Shown: piece after piece, positions 35,432-43,679 of the stretch
Numbering within the stretch: the first letter of the stretch is position 1
Layout: each line of letters opens with the position of its first letter
Assembly: GCF_030151085.1 (NCBI RefSeq)
Contig: NZ_JASLER010000083.1
Location: 62,001 to 126,000, forward strand
From: Bacteroides sp.
Lineage (GTDB): Bacteria; Bacteroidota; Bacteroidia; Bacteroidales; Bacteroidaceae
Reading direction: 5' to 3'
DNA length: 64,000 bases
Program-made: the position numbers and the translations under genes
The notes under the pieces: model-generated
Told to the model about the DNA's origin: nothing
The model's database searches: none
The model's input: the letters and a program-made list of their open reading frames with translations, nothing else

Positions 35432-36892
35432 ATGAAACAATGCTTTTTTGCAGTCGACCTGGGGGCTACCAGCGGTCGTACTATTTTGGGGACTTTTACT
35501 TCGAACGGACTGGAACTGGAAGAAGTAAACCGTTTCCCCAATCAACTGATTGAAACCGGAGGACACTTTTACTGGGATATTTATGAACTCTATCGTAACA
35601 TTATCGACGGGTTGAAACGTGCTGCTCGCCGGGAGGATGTTGAAATAACTTCTATCGGTATTGATACCTGGGGAGTGGATTTTGTTTGTGTGGGCAAGGA
35701 TGGAGCTTTTCTCCGCCAGCCTTATGCTTATCGTGACCCGCATACCGAGGGTGCTCCCGAAGCTTTCTTTGCCCGCGTGCCTCGCAGCAAGGTTTATGAA
35801 TGGACGGGCATTCAAGTGATGAACTTCAATTCTTTGTTCCAACTTGATACGTTGCGTCGTAATGAGGATAGCGCACTGGCTGCCGCCGATAAAATCCTCT
35901 TCATGCCCGATGCCCTGAGCTATATGCTGACCGGAGAAATGGTAACGGAATACACGATTGCCACGACCGCCCAGCTTGTTAATGCTCATACCCGTAAACT
36001 GGAATCTTCCTTGCTTCGCGAACTTGGATTGACTGAGGCGAACTTCGGACGTTTTGTTTATCCCGGCGAAAGCGTCGGAGTGCTGACAGAAGAAGTGCAA
36101 CGCATCACCGGTCTTGGCGCCATCCCCGTGATAGCCGTAGCCGGACACGATACCGCTTCGGCTGTAGCGGCCGTACCTGCCATGAACCGGAACTTTGCTT
36201 ATCTAAGCAGTGGTACCTGGTCGTTGATGGGGGTAGAAACTGATGCTCCCGTTATAACTAAGGAGACCGAAGAACTGAACTTCACCAATGAAGGAGGCGT
36301 AGATGGTACCATCCGTCTGCTGAAAAATATTTGTGGCATGTGGCTGCTGGAACGTTGCCGTGCCGATTGGGGTGAGACATCTTATCCCGAACTGATAGCC
36401 GAGGCTGAGGCTTGCGAACCTTTCCGCAGTCTGATAAATCCGGATGATGCCCTATTTGCCAACCCTGCCGATATGGAACAAGCTATAAAGACGTATTGCG
36501 CTGCTCGTCATCAGCCCGTCCCCGAAACCCGTGGACAGGTGGTACGTTGCATCTTCGAAAGTCTTGCCTTGCGCTACCGTCAGGTACTGGAGCATCTTCG
36601 CAACCTTTCACCGCGTCCGGTAGAAGCCTTGCACGTGATAGGCGGCGGAAGCCGTAATGACTTGCTGAACCAATGGACAGCTAATGCGGCAGGTATTTCC
36701 GTTATTGCCGGCCCGTCGGAAGCAACAGCCATCGGCAACGTGATGATTCAGGCGTTGACAGCCGGAGCAGCAAAAGATGTGACCTCCATGCGTCAGCTCA
36801 TTAACCGCTCCATTCCATTAAAGACTTTTCAACCGCAAGATACGGAAGTATGGAATACCGCTTATCTGCACTTCAAACAAATGACAGATTAA
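35432..36892 (+). CDS. rhaB: L-rhamnulokinase
   Basis: A 486-aa FGGY-family kinase (called rhaK in B. thetaiotaomicron) that phosphorylates L-rhamnulose at C1. FAVDLGATSGRTILG is the N-terminal ATPase motif, IGIDTWGVDFVCV and AVAGHDTASAVAAVP the sugar/ATP clefts, and LHVIGGGSRNDLLNQ the C-terminal adenosine motif. It opens the rhamnose operon; the next gene is 31 bp downstream. Confidence 0.95.
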   Translation: MKQCFFAVDLGATSGRTILGTFTSNGLELEEVNRFPNQLIETGGHFYWDIYELYRNIIDGLKRAARREDVEITSIGIDTWGVDFVCVGKDGAFLRQPYAYRDPHTEGAPEAFFARVPRSKVYEWTGIQVMNFNSLFQLDTLRRNEDSALAAADKILFMPDALSYMLTGEMVTEYTIATTAQLVNAHTRKLESSLLRELGLTEANFGRFVYPGESVGVLTEEVQRITGLGAIPVIAVAGHDTASAVAAVPAMNRNFAYLSSGTWSLMGVETDAPVITKETEELNFTNEGGVDGTIRLLKNICGMWLLERCRADWGETSYPELIAEAEACEPFRSLINPDDALFANPADMEQAIKTYCAARHQPVPETRGQVVRCIFESLALRYRQVLEHLRNLSPRPVEALHVIGGGSRNDLLNQWTANAAGISVIAGPSEATAIGNVMIQALTAGAAKDVTSMRQLINRSIPLKTFQPQDTEVWNTAYLHFKQMTD

Positions 36893-36923
36893 TCAATAAC
36901 TAATAACTTAAAGACTCACTATC

Positions 36924-38174
36924 ATGAAAGAAGAACTGATTTTAAAGGCCTATGAAGTGGCTAAAGAACGTTACGCTGCTATCGGCATCAATGTAGACGA
37001 GGCAATGGATGCCTTGCAAAAGATTTCCCTCTCCCTGCATTGCTGGCAAGCGGACGATGTAGCCGGATTCGAGGCACAAGGCTCACTGACCGGCGGTATT
37101 CAGGCTACGGGCAACTATCCCGGCAAAGCACGTAATATGGAAGAACTGCGTCAGGACGTACTGAAAGCAGCATCCTATATCCCCGGTACCCACCGCTTGA
37201 ACCTGCACGAAATCTATGGTGACTTCGGCGGAAAGTTCGTAGACCGTGACCAGGTAGAACCCGCACACTTCGAAAGTTGGATGCAATGGGCTGCCGAAAA
37301 CAATATGAAACTCGATTTCAACTCCACCTCTTTCTCCCATGCGAAGAGCGGCAATCTTTCTTTGTCCAACCCCGACAAGGCAATCCGTGACTTCTGGGTA
37401 GAACATACCATCCGTTGCCGTGCCATTGCCGAAGAGATGGGCCGTCGTCAGGGAGATCCTTGTATCATGAATCTGTGGGTGCACGATGGTAGCAAGGACA
37501 TCACCGTGAACCGTATGAAGTATCGTGAATTATTGAAGGAATCTCTCGACCGCATCTTCGAAAAGGAATACCGGAATATGCGCGATTGTGTGGAGTCTAA
37601 AGTCTTCGGTATCGGTCTGGAAAGCTATACGGTAGGTTCTAATGACTTCTATATCGGTTATGGCGTTAGTCGAGGCAAGATTGTGACGCTGGATACCGGT
37701 CACTTCCACCCAACGGAAAGTGTAGCGGACAAGCTCTCTTCGCTGCTGCTCTTTATCCCTGAAATCATGTTGCACGTCAGCCGTCCGGTACGTTGGGACT
37801 CCGATCACGTGACGATTATGAACGACGATACGCTGGATCTGTGCAAGGAAATAGTTCGCTGTGGTGCACTGAACCGTGTGCATATCGGTCTTGATTACTT
37901 TGATGCTTCTATCAACCGTATCGGTGCTTACGTCATCGGTAGCCGTGCCACTCAGAAGTGCATGATGCAGGCATTGCTCGAACCGCTTGCCCTGCTGCGC
38001 CAGTATGAAGCAAACGATCAGGGCTTCGAACGTCTCGCCTTGCTCGAAGAGGCAAAATCTCTGCCTTGGAATGCCGTTTGGGATATGTTCTGCTTGAAGA
38101 ATGGCGTACCTGTTGGTGAAGAATTTATCGCCGAGATACAGAAATACGAGGCCGAAGTTACTTCTAAACGCTGA
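36924..38174 (+). CDS. rhaA: L-rhamnose isomerase
   Basis: A 416-aa enzyme (rhaI in B. thetaiotaomicron) converting L-rhamnose to L-rhamnulose; the E. coli enzyme is 419 aa. SLHCWQADDVAGFE near residue 40, KLDFNSTSFSHAKSG, IMNLWVHDGSKDITVNR (metal-binding region) and TLDTGHFHPTESVADKLSS are family motifs with the metal-ligand His/Asp/Glu. Between it and the transporter gene is a 247-bp gap with the 23-bp palindromic array. Confidence 0.96.
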   Translation: MKEELILKAYEVAKERYAAIGINVDEAMDALQKISLSLHCWQADDVAGFEAQGSLTGGIQATGNYPGKARNMEELRQDVLKAASYIPGTHRLNLHEIYGDFGGKFVDRDQVEPAHFESWMQWAAENNMKLDFNSTSFSHAKSGNLSLSNPDKAIRDFWVEHTIRCRAIAEEMGRRQGDPCIMNLWVHDGSKDITVNRMKYRELLKESLDRIFEKEYRNMRDCVESKVFGIGLESYTVGSNDFYIGYGVSRGKIVTLDTGHFHPTESVADKLSSLLLFIPEIMLHVSRPVRWDSDHVTIMNDDTLDLCKEIVRCGALNRVHIGLDYFDASINRIGAYVIGSRATQKCMMQALLEPLALLRQYEANDQGFERLALLEEAKSLPWNAVWDMFCLKNGVPVGEEFIAEIQKYEAEVTSKR

Positions 38175-38214
38175 AAAAGATGTACATTTGCAGGAGGCAC
38201 GGAAGGGGGTGATA

Positions 38215-38375
38215 AGGACATACGTATGTCATCGGTCATGAGATACGTATGTCTCCACTCATGAGATACGTATGTCATGACCTATGAGATACGTATCTCT
38301 CTACCTATGACATCCGCATGTCACTACCGGTGACAGACACATGTCTCCAATGTCCTCACTTGTGTCTCTGCAAGT
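38215..38375 (+). repeat. Seven tandem 23-bp palindrome-bearing units between rhaA and rhaT
   Basis: Units start at 38215, 38238, 38261, 38284, 38307, 38330 and 38353, each exactly 23 bp. Each has a core related to GACATACGTATGTC or GAGATACGTATCTC (both perfect palindromes; the first in unit 1, the second in unit 4); units 2-3 are hybrids and units 5-7 more divergent. The array occupies most of the gap inside the rhamnose operon and ends 46 bp before the transporter start. Confidence 0.85.
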
Positions 38376-38421
38376 GCTTCATTATATGGCAGTTATAACT
38401 GATGTGAAAAGAACTAAAAAC

Positions 38422-39453
38422 ATGAATACACTGATAGGATTATTGATAATCGCCATCGGCAGCTTCGGTCAGAGCAGCTCGTATGTGCCGATAAAAAAGA
38501 TTGACGGATGGTCTTGGGAAAGCTTTTGGCTGGTACAAGGTATCTTTGCGTGGCTCGTCTTCCCGTTGTTGGGGGCGCTGCTTGCTATTCCGGCAGGTAG
38601 TAGCCTGATGGAACTTTGGGGTGCAGGCGGTGCAATGCCTGCTATGGTTTACGGCGTGCTGTGGGGCGTAGGCGGACTCACTTTCGGCCTGAGCATGCGT
38701 TATCTGGGTGTTGCGCTCGGTCAGAGTATCGCTCTGGGTACCTGTGCAGGCTTCGGTACACTGTTTCCTGCTCTCTTTGCCGGGAAAGATCTCTTGCATG
38801 GCGAGGGGCTGATGCTGCTCATCGGGGTTTGTATCACCTTGGCAGGTATCGCCGTTATCGGTTATGCCGGCGGCTTGCGTTCAAAGAATATGAGCGACGA
38901 GGAGAAGAAGAAAGCGGTGAAAGATTTCGCCTTAACCAAAGGTCTGCTGGTTGCCCTGCTGGCAGGTGTGATGAGCGCCTGTTTCGCTCTCGGACTGGAT
39001 GCCGGTACGCCCATCAAGGAAGCTGCACTGGCGGGTGGCGTTGCTCCGTTGTATGCCGGACTTCCCGTTATCTTCCTCGTTACATTGGGCGGTTTCTTTA
39101 CGAACGCCGTCTATTGCATTCAGCAGAACATCAAGAACAAGACCGGACGGGAGTACTTCTCCGTTCGGGGCGGAGTGTTTACGAATAATCTCCTGTTCTG
39201 TGCCCTTGCTGGTGTACTGTGGTATTCGCAATTCTTCGGCCTTGAAATGGGGAAGAGCTTCCTGACGGATAGCCCCGTGCTGCTCGCTTTCTCATGGAGT
39301 ATCCTGATGTCGCTCAATGTCACCTTCAGCAATGTCTGGGGCATTCTTCTGAAAGAATGGAAAGGCTGTGGCTCGAAGACAATCGGTGTGCTGGTTCTGG
39401 GACTGGCGGTGCTGATTGCTTCGATTATTGTAGTGGCAATAGCTCAGAATTAA
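38422..39453 (+). CDS. rhaT: L-rhamnose/proton symporter
   Basis: A 343-aa membrane protein of the RhaT family (rhaP in B. thetaiotaomicron) with about ten helices, opening LIGLLIIAIGSFGQSSSYVPIKK. I start at the ATG at 38422; the open frame reaches back to 38341 but those 27 codons lie in the tandem array and would precede the first helix with unrelated sequence. It brings L-rhamnose into the cytoplasm for the isomerase and kinase encoded upstream. Confidence 0.93.
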   Translation: MNTLIGLLIIAIGSFGQSSSYVPIKKIDGWSWESFWLVQGIFAWLVFPLLGALLAIPAGSSLMELWGAGGAMPAMVYGVLWGVGGLTFGLSMRYLGVALGQSIALGTCAGFGTLFPALFAGKDLLHGEGLMLLIGVCITLAGIAVIGYAGGLRSKNMSDEEKKKAVKDFALTKGLLVALLAGVMSACFALGLDAGTPIKEAALAGGVAPLYAGLPVIFLVTLGGFFTNAVYCIQQNIKNKTGREYFSVRGGVFTNNLLFCALAGVLWYSQFFGLEMGKSFLTDSPVLLAFSWSILMSLNVTFSNVWGILLKEWKGCGSKTIGVLVLGLAVLIASIIVVAIAQN

Positions 39454-39474
39454 ACGAAACTAATTTCTAACTAT

Positions 39475-40284
39475 ATGAATTCAATCTTAACCAATCGCCC
39501 CCTCTTGGCTGCCGAAGTGAACAAGGTAGCCGAAGTAGCCGGTTATCTCTGGCAAAAAGGCTGGGCGGAACGTAACGGTGGTAACATCACCGTAAACATT
39601 ACCGAATACGTGGACGAAGCCATTCAGGCTATGCCCGCTATTAGCGAAGCAAAACCTATCGGCGCCACCTTGCCGCACCTGAAAGGCTGCTACTTCTACT
39701 GCAAAGGCACCAACAAGCGTATGCGCGACCTTGCCCGCTGGCCCATGGCGAACGGCTCCGTCATCCGCATACTCGACGATTGCGCCAGCTATGTCATCAT
39801 AGCCGACCAACCGGTACAACCCACCTCCGAGCTCCCGTCACACCTCAGCGTGCACAACCAGCTCATCGCCAAAGGCTCTCCTTACAAAGCCTCCGTGCAT
39901 ACCCATCCCATCGAACTGATTGCGATGACCCACTGCCCGAAGTATCTGGAGAAAGATGTCGCCACCAACCTGCTTTGGAGCATGATTCCCGAAACCAAGG
40001 CTTTCTGTCCCCGTGGTCTCGGCATCATCCCCTATAAGCTCCCCAGCTCGGTAGAACTGGCCGGGGCCACCATGCGTGAACTCGAAGATTACGACGTCGT
40101 CATGTGGGAAAAGCATGGCGTCTTCGCCGTAGATGTCGATGCCATGGCCGCCTTCGACCAGATAGACGTATTGAACAAATCCGCCCTCATCTATATCGCC
40201 GCCAAGAACATGGGCTTCGAACCGGACGGCATGAGCCAATTGCAAATGCAGGAAATGTCCGTAGCCTTCAATTTGCCAAAATAA
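39475..40284 (+). CDS. rhaD: Rhamnulose-1-phosphate aldolase
   Basis: A 269-aa class II aldolase (rhaA in B. thetaiotaomicron nomenclature) splitting rhamnulose-1-phosphate into dihydroxyacetone phosphate and L-lactaldehyde. AERNGGNITVNI is the phosphate-binding loop, ASVHTHPIELIAMTHC carries the zinc His pair and VVMWEKHGVFAVD the third zinc His region. It is 21 bp after rhaT. E. coli RhaD is 274 aa, so it is full length. Confidence 0.95.
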   Translation: MNSILTNRPLLAAEVNKVAEVAGYLWQKGWAERNGGNITVNITEYVDEAIQAMPAISEAKPIGATLPHLKGCYFYCKGTNKRMRDLARWPMANGSVIRILDDCASYVIIADQPVQPTSELPSHLSVHNQLIAKGSPYKASVHTHPIELIAMTHCPKYLEKDVATNLLWSMIPETKAFCPRGLGIIPYKLPSSVELAGATMRELEDYDVVMWEKHGVFAVDVDAMAAFDQIDVLNKSALIYIAAKNMGFEPDGMSQLQMQEMSVAFNLPK

Positions 40285-40289
40285 AATAA

Positions 40290-40390
40290 GGTACGATTTA
40301 ACGATTTACGAGGTACGATTGAGCTGCGCTATAATACCGCATGGCAAATCGTACCTCGTAAATCGTACCTCGTAAATCGTTAAATCGTAC
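40290..40390. repeat. Long inverted repeat with internal duplication between rhaD and fucO
   Basis: The arm at 40290-40320 (GGTACGATTTAACGATTTAC and on) is the reverse complement of 40361-40390 over 30 bases without mismatch. A further partial right-arm copy at 40347-40366 (AATCGTACCTCGTAAATCGT) makes a 14-bp direct duplication. The remaining 26-bp loop has no repeat. It could form a very stable hairpin, perhaps an attenuator or processing site within the operon. Confidence 0.85.
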
Positions 40391-40408
40391 ATTTAAAAAT
40401 ATAATCTT

Positions 40409-41563
40409 ATGTATAGAATGATATTAAATGAAACCTCTTACTTTGGAGCCGGCTGTCGTCAGATGATTGCTGTAGAGGTTGCCCGTCGTGGTTTCAAAAA
40501 GGCTTTCTTTGTAACCGATAAGGACTTGATCCGTTTTAAGGTCGCTGATAAGGTGATTGAAGTGTTCGAAAAGAACCAAATCCCTTACGAACTCTTCAGT
40601 GATGTAAAAGCCAACCCCACCATTGCCAATGTGCAGAATGGTGTGAAGGCTTTTAAAGCCTCCGGTGCCGACTTTATCGTCGCTCTGGGTGGCGGTTCCT
40701 CTATCGACACTGCCAAAGGCATTGGCATCGTAGTCAATAACCCCGACTTTGCCGATGTGAAGTCGCTCGAAGGCGTAGCCGATACCCGTCAGAAGGCAAT
40801 CCCCACTTTCGCCTTGCCCACTACTGCCGGTACTGCTGCCGAAGTGACTATCAACTACGTTATCATCGACGAAGACGCCAAGAAGAAAATGGTTTGCGTC
40901 GACCCCAATGACATCCCCGCAGTGGCTATCGTCGACCCCGAACTGATGTACTCCATGCCCAAAGGTCTGACCGCCGCTACCGGTATGGACGCCCTGACCC
41001 ATGCCATCGAGAGCTTCATTACTCCGGGTGCTTGGGCCATGTCGGACATGTTCGAACTGAAAGCCATCGAAATGATTGCCGCCAACCTGAAAGCTGCCGT
41101 TGACAACGGTAACGATGCCGCCGCCCGCGATGCCATGTCTCAGGCACAGTATATCGCAGGTATGGGTTTCAGCAACGTAGGTCTGGGCATTGTACACTCT
41201 ATGGCACATCCGCTCGGCGCTCATTACGATACTCCGCACGGAGTGGCAAATGCCCTGCTGCTGCCTTACGTCATGGAATATAATGCAGCATCTCCTGCGG
41301 CTCCCAAATACACGCAGATAGCCCGTGCAATGGGTGTAAATACCGAAGGTATGAGCGAAGCCGAAGGTGTAAGTGCTGCCATCGAAGCAGTAAAGAATCT
41401 CTCTCTTAGCATTGGCATCCCGCAGAAACTGCACGAAATCAATGTTCGTGAAGAAGACCTCCACCAATTGGCTATCGATGCTTTCAACGATGTATGTACC
41501 GGAGGTAATCCGCGTCCTACTTCCGTCGAAGAGATTGAAGCATTGTATCGCAAAGCATTCTAA
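40409..41563 (+). CDS. fucO: Lactaldehyde reductase (iron-dependent alcohol dehydrogenase)
   Basis: A 384-aa group III alcohol dehydrogenase (rhaO in B. thetaiotaomicron) reducing L-lactaldehyde to 1,2-propanediol with NADH. FIVALGGGSSIDTAKGIGI is the NAD-binding region; GMDALTHAIESFI and NVGLGIVHSMAHPLGAHYDTPHG supply the iron-binding His residues. Last enzyme gene of the rhamnose operon, followed by a terminator. Confidence 0.94.
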   Translation: MYRMILNETSYFGAGCRQMIAVEVARRGFKKAFFVTDKDLIRFKVADKVIEVFEKNQIPYELFSDVKANPTIANVQNGVKAFKASGADFIVALGGGSSIDTAKGIGIVVNNPDFADVKSLEGVADTRQKAIPTFALPTTAGTAAEVTINYVIIDEDAKKKMVCVDPNDIPAVAIVDPELMYSMPKGLTAATGMDALTHAIESFITPGAWAMSDMFELKAIEMIAANLKAAVDNGNDAAARDAMSQAQYIAGMGFSNVGLGIVHSMAHPLGAHYDTPHGVANALLLPYVMEYNAASPAAPKYTQIARAMGVNTEGMSEAEGVSAAIEAVKNLSLSIGIPQKLHEINVREEDLHQLAIDAFNDVCTGGNPRPTSVEEIEALYRKAF

Positions 41564-41582
41564 AATCGACAACCTGCTACTA

Positions 41583-41640
41583 CAATCGGTTTGCTTACTG
41601 CAACCAGTTTGCTAATCCCCAATCGGTTTGTTAATCCCCC
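41583..41640 (+). repeat. Three short tandem units after fucO
   Basis: CAATCGGTTTGCTTACTG (41583), CAACCAGTTTGCTAATCCC (41601) and CAATCGGTTTGTTAATCCCC (41620) follow one another at 18-19 bp intervals, between the fucO stop and the terminator. Confidence 0.6.
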
Positions 41641-41669
41641 TCACAGAGAACATTATTTTCTGTGAGGGG
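41637..41669 (+). terminator. Terminator of the rhamnose operon
   Basis: CCCCTCACAGA (41637-41647) and TCTGTGAGGGG (41659-41669), a perfect 11-bp stem with an 11-nt loop, followed by TCTCTTTTCTC. Confidence 0.85.
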
Positions 41670-41692
41670 TCTCTTTTCTCAGGAATAATCTC

Positions 41693-41700
41693 TACTTTTG
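41693..41700 (+). promoter_or_regulatory. -7 promoter element for rhaR-like gene
   Basis: TACTTTTG matches TAnnTTTG and lies 28 bp before the regulator's ATG at 41729, after the fucO terminator, so the regulator has its own promoter. Confidence 0.5.
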
Positions 41701-41728
41701 TCGCTAAGCATCATGAAAAGCACTTGGT

Positions 41729-42685
41729 ATGGCGAAGGATTATAATGATTCAGGAGTAGAATTCAAATATCTGATTGTAAATGATATGGACCGGAAATAT
41801 GGCCTATGGGTAAATACCGTAGGCTTTCAGTCTATTCAGCCGGATTCTCCTTATCCTTTGAAGGATCACCCTTCCGGTTACTTCTTTAACGCTCAGAAGG
41901 GGCGTGTCTTGCGCGAATACCAATTAGTCTATATCACCAAAGGCCGCGGATTGTTCTCTTCCGAATCTACTGCCGAGAAGCAAGTCTGCCGGGGCCGTCT
42001 GATTGTTCTTTTCCCCGATCAGTGGCATACCTATCACCCTTACCGGCAAACGGGCTGGAACGAATACTATATCGGCTTCGAAGGTCCCGTTATCGACGAT
42101 TTAGTGCGGGGCGGCTTCCTGTCTAAAGATAACCAGGTTCTCGAAGTCGGCCTCGATGAAGAACTGGTCTCTCTGTTCTCCCGTGCATTGGAGATAGCCG
42201 AAGGCGATAAGATTTCTTCCCAACAGTATCTTGCCGGTATTGTATTGCACATGGTAGGAATGATTCTTTCCATCTCCAAAAATAAGATATTCGAAGTGGG
42301 GGATGTAGATCAGAAGATTGAGCAGGCCAAGATTATTATGAACGAAAATGTCTTTAAGGAGGTTGATCCCGAAGAACTTGCCATGCGATTGAATATCAGC
42401 TATTCCTGGTTTCGCAAAGTCTTTAAAGAGTATACCGGTTATGCCCCTGCCAAATACTTTCAGGAACTAAAGTTGCGTAAGGCAAAGCAACTTCTCGTTG
42501 GTACTTCGCAGTCTGTAAAGGAAATCTCCTATATGCTCGATTATAAATCTACCGAACATTTCTTCTCCTTGTTTAAAAAGCATACAGGTTTTACTCCGCT
42601 GGAGTATCGCTCTTTCGGGCGGGAGACGGATAGCGAAAGCCTCACCCCCGACCCCTCTCCGAAGGCGAGGGGAGAGGAGGAGTAG
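41729..42685 (+). CDS. rhaR: AraC-family activator of rhamnose genes (RhaR-like), repeat-extended C-terminus
   Basis: A 318-aa regulator: N-terminal cupin-like sensor (about 1-190; REYQLVYITKGRGLFSSEST, DQWHTYHPYRQTGWNEYYIG) and C-terminal AraC domain (about 205-300; LAMRLNISYSWFRKVFKEYTG and VKEISYMLDYKSTEHFFSLF, then GFTPLEYRSF). A RhaR of this family, adjacent to the operon, activates rhamnose catabolism in B. thetaiotaomicron; that role here is by synteny. The last residues, ESLTPDPSPKARGEEE, come from a REP-like DNA sequence, not from the AraC fold. Confidence 0.85.
   Translation: MAKDYNDSGVEFKYLIVNDMDRKYGLWVNTVGFQSIQPDSPYPLKDHPSGYFFNAQKGRVLREYQLVYITKGRGLFSSESTAEKQVCRGRLIVLFPDQWHTYHPYRQTGWNEYYIGFEGPVIDDLVRGGFLSKDNQVLEVGLDEELVSLFSRALEIAEGDKISSQQYLAGIVLHMVGMILSISKNKIFEVGDVDQKIEQAKIIMNENVFKEVDPEELAMRLNISYSWFRKVFKEYTGYAPAKYFQELKLRKAKQLLVGTSQSVKEISYMLDYKSTEHFFSLFKKHTGFTPLEYRSFGRETDSESLTPDPSPKARGEEE
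42639..42685. repeat. REP-like GC-rich palindromic sequence forming the end of rhaR
   Basis: CCTCTCC (42654-42660) and GGAGAGG (42671-42677) form a palindrome in a G+C-rich sequence of the type TCACCCCCGACCCCTCTCC, which recurs in many bacterial genomes. Here it encodes the last 14-16 residues and the stop of the AraC regulator. Confidence 0.6.
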
Positions 42686-42719
42686 GGCTAATAAGAAGGG
42701 GCAGAGCTGTTGGAAAGGC

Positions 42720-43634
42720 TTAAGGATGAATTTTGTAACTGACAAAAGCAACCTTTTTGCTATCCGGTGCCCATGAGTTGACATTGATTGTTCCTTGTCC
42801 ACCAAAAAGTTTTACCAGTGTTTGGGGTTCTCCACCAGTGGCAGGCATAATGCGAAGTTCTACATTTTTGTTTGGTAAGTGTTCGCCCGGCTCCAGGTCG
42901 CCTTTGTAATAGGTGATAAAGAGGACGGATTTGCCGTCGGGTGAAATATGCGGGAACCATGAGTTGCGGGTCTCGTCGAAGGTCATTTGAGTTTGTTCCG
43001 AACCGTCTGTTTTCATACGCCATACCTGCATAAGTCCGGTCCGTACGGAGTTGAACCAAATGTACTGTCCACAGGGAGAATATTCCGGACCATCATCCAA
43101 TCCTTCCGCTGTTGTAAGGCGGGTTTCTTCGCCTCCTTCCGCCGGAATTGTATAGACATCGTAATTACCGTTCCGTTCGGCGCAATAGGCGAGTTGTTTT
43201 CCATCGGGACTCCAGCCGTGCAGGTAACTAGGTGCCAAAGGAGTAATCAGACGGGGAGTACCACCGGTTATCGGCAAAGTATATATGCGCGATTTATGGT
43301 CTTCCTTTGTTCCGTGGCTGATAGCTATTTGTTTTCCATCGGCTGCAATAACGTGATCGTTGTTGCAGTCTTGGGCAAAACCTGTATTTATCTGTTCCGG
43401 TTCGGCGGGAGAAGTGGGAGAAATACGGTAGAGCTTTCCATCGCTGTTATATACCAGCCACTGTCCGTCAGGTGTCCAGTTAGGCGCTTCAATCCGGTAG
43501 GGGAATTCTTTTACAACGGTTCTGTTTCCGTTGGTAACGTCCAGTATCTCGAGGATGCTGGTGACCTTGCTGGGTTGCTGGGCAGTTGCTGTCAGCGTAA
43601 TAGCAGTGAAGAGAAGGGTTGAGCAGGTTTTCAT
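42720..43634 (-). CDS. TolB-like beta-propeller protein
   Basis: A 304-aa secreted protein (signal MKTCSTLLFTAITLTATAQ) built of WD40-like (PD40) repeats: APNWTPDGQWLVYNSDGKLYRI, GWSPDGKQLAYCAERNG, EYSPCGQYIWFNSVRTG, HISPDGKSVLFITY and NSWAPDSKKVAFVSY. Five or six blades are visible and there is no TolB N-terminal domain, so it is not TolB itself. A periplasmic binding or scaffold role is likely. It is the last chromosomal gene before the phage-type element, whose repressor gene ends 45 bp upstream on the same strand, so read-through from the repressor promoter is possible. Confidence 0.85.
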   Translation of the reverse strand: MKTCSTLLFTAITLTATAQQPSKVTSILEILDVTNGNRTVVKEFPYRIEAPNWTPDGQWLVYNSDGKLYRISPTSPAEPEQINTGFAQDCNNDHVIAADGKQIAISHGTKEDHKSRIYTLPITGGTPRLITPLAPSYLHGWSPDGKQLAYCAERNGNYDVYTIPAEGGEETRLTTAEGLDDGPEYSPCGQYIWFNSVRTGLMQVWRMKTDGSEQTQMTFDETRNSWFPHISPDGKSVLFITYYKGDLEPGEHLPNKNVELRIMPATGGEPQTLVKLFGGQGTINVNSWAPDSKKVAFVSYKIHP

Positions 43635-43679
43635 ACTTATATATTTATTAGTAAGGTATTACAAAAGGCTGTTGATTTA

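Noticed and set aside
35423..36148. 241-aa antisense open frame over the rhamnulokinase start
   Set aside because: Shadow frame in a GC-rich, strongly biased gene.
38215..38375. CRISPR array
   Set aside because: Repeats are contiguous 23-bp units without unique spacers of constant length, and no cas genes are nearby.
38616..39188. 190-aa Arg/Cys-rich frame within the rhaT gene
   Set aside because: Composition (very high Arg, Cys, Ser) is that of an out-of-frame reading of a membrane protein gene.
40424..41572. 382-aa open frame antisense to the whole fucO gene
   Set aside because: It arises because the fucO frame uses few codons that read as stops in reverse; the product has no fold signature and fucO is certain.
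43635..43679. Attachment site or tRNA at the left edge of the tail element
   Set aside because: No tRNA gene or clear direct repeat is visible between the TolB-like gene and the repressor, and the right boundary is outside the window.
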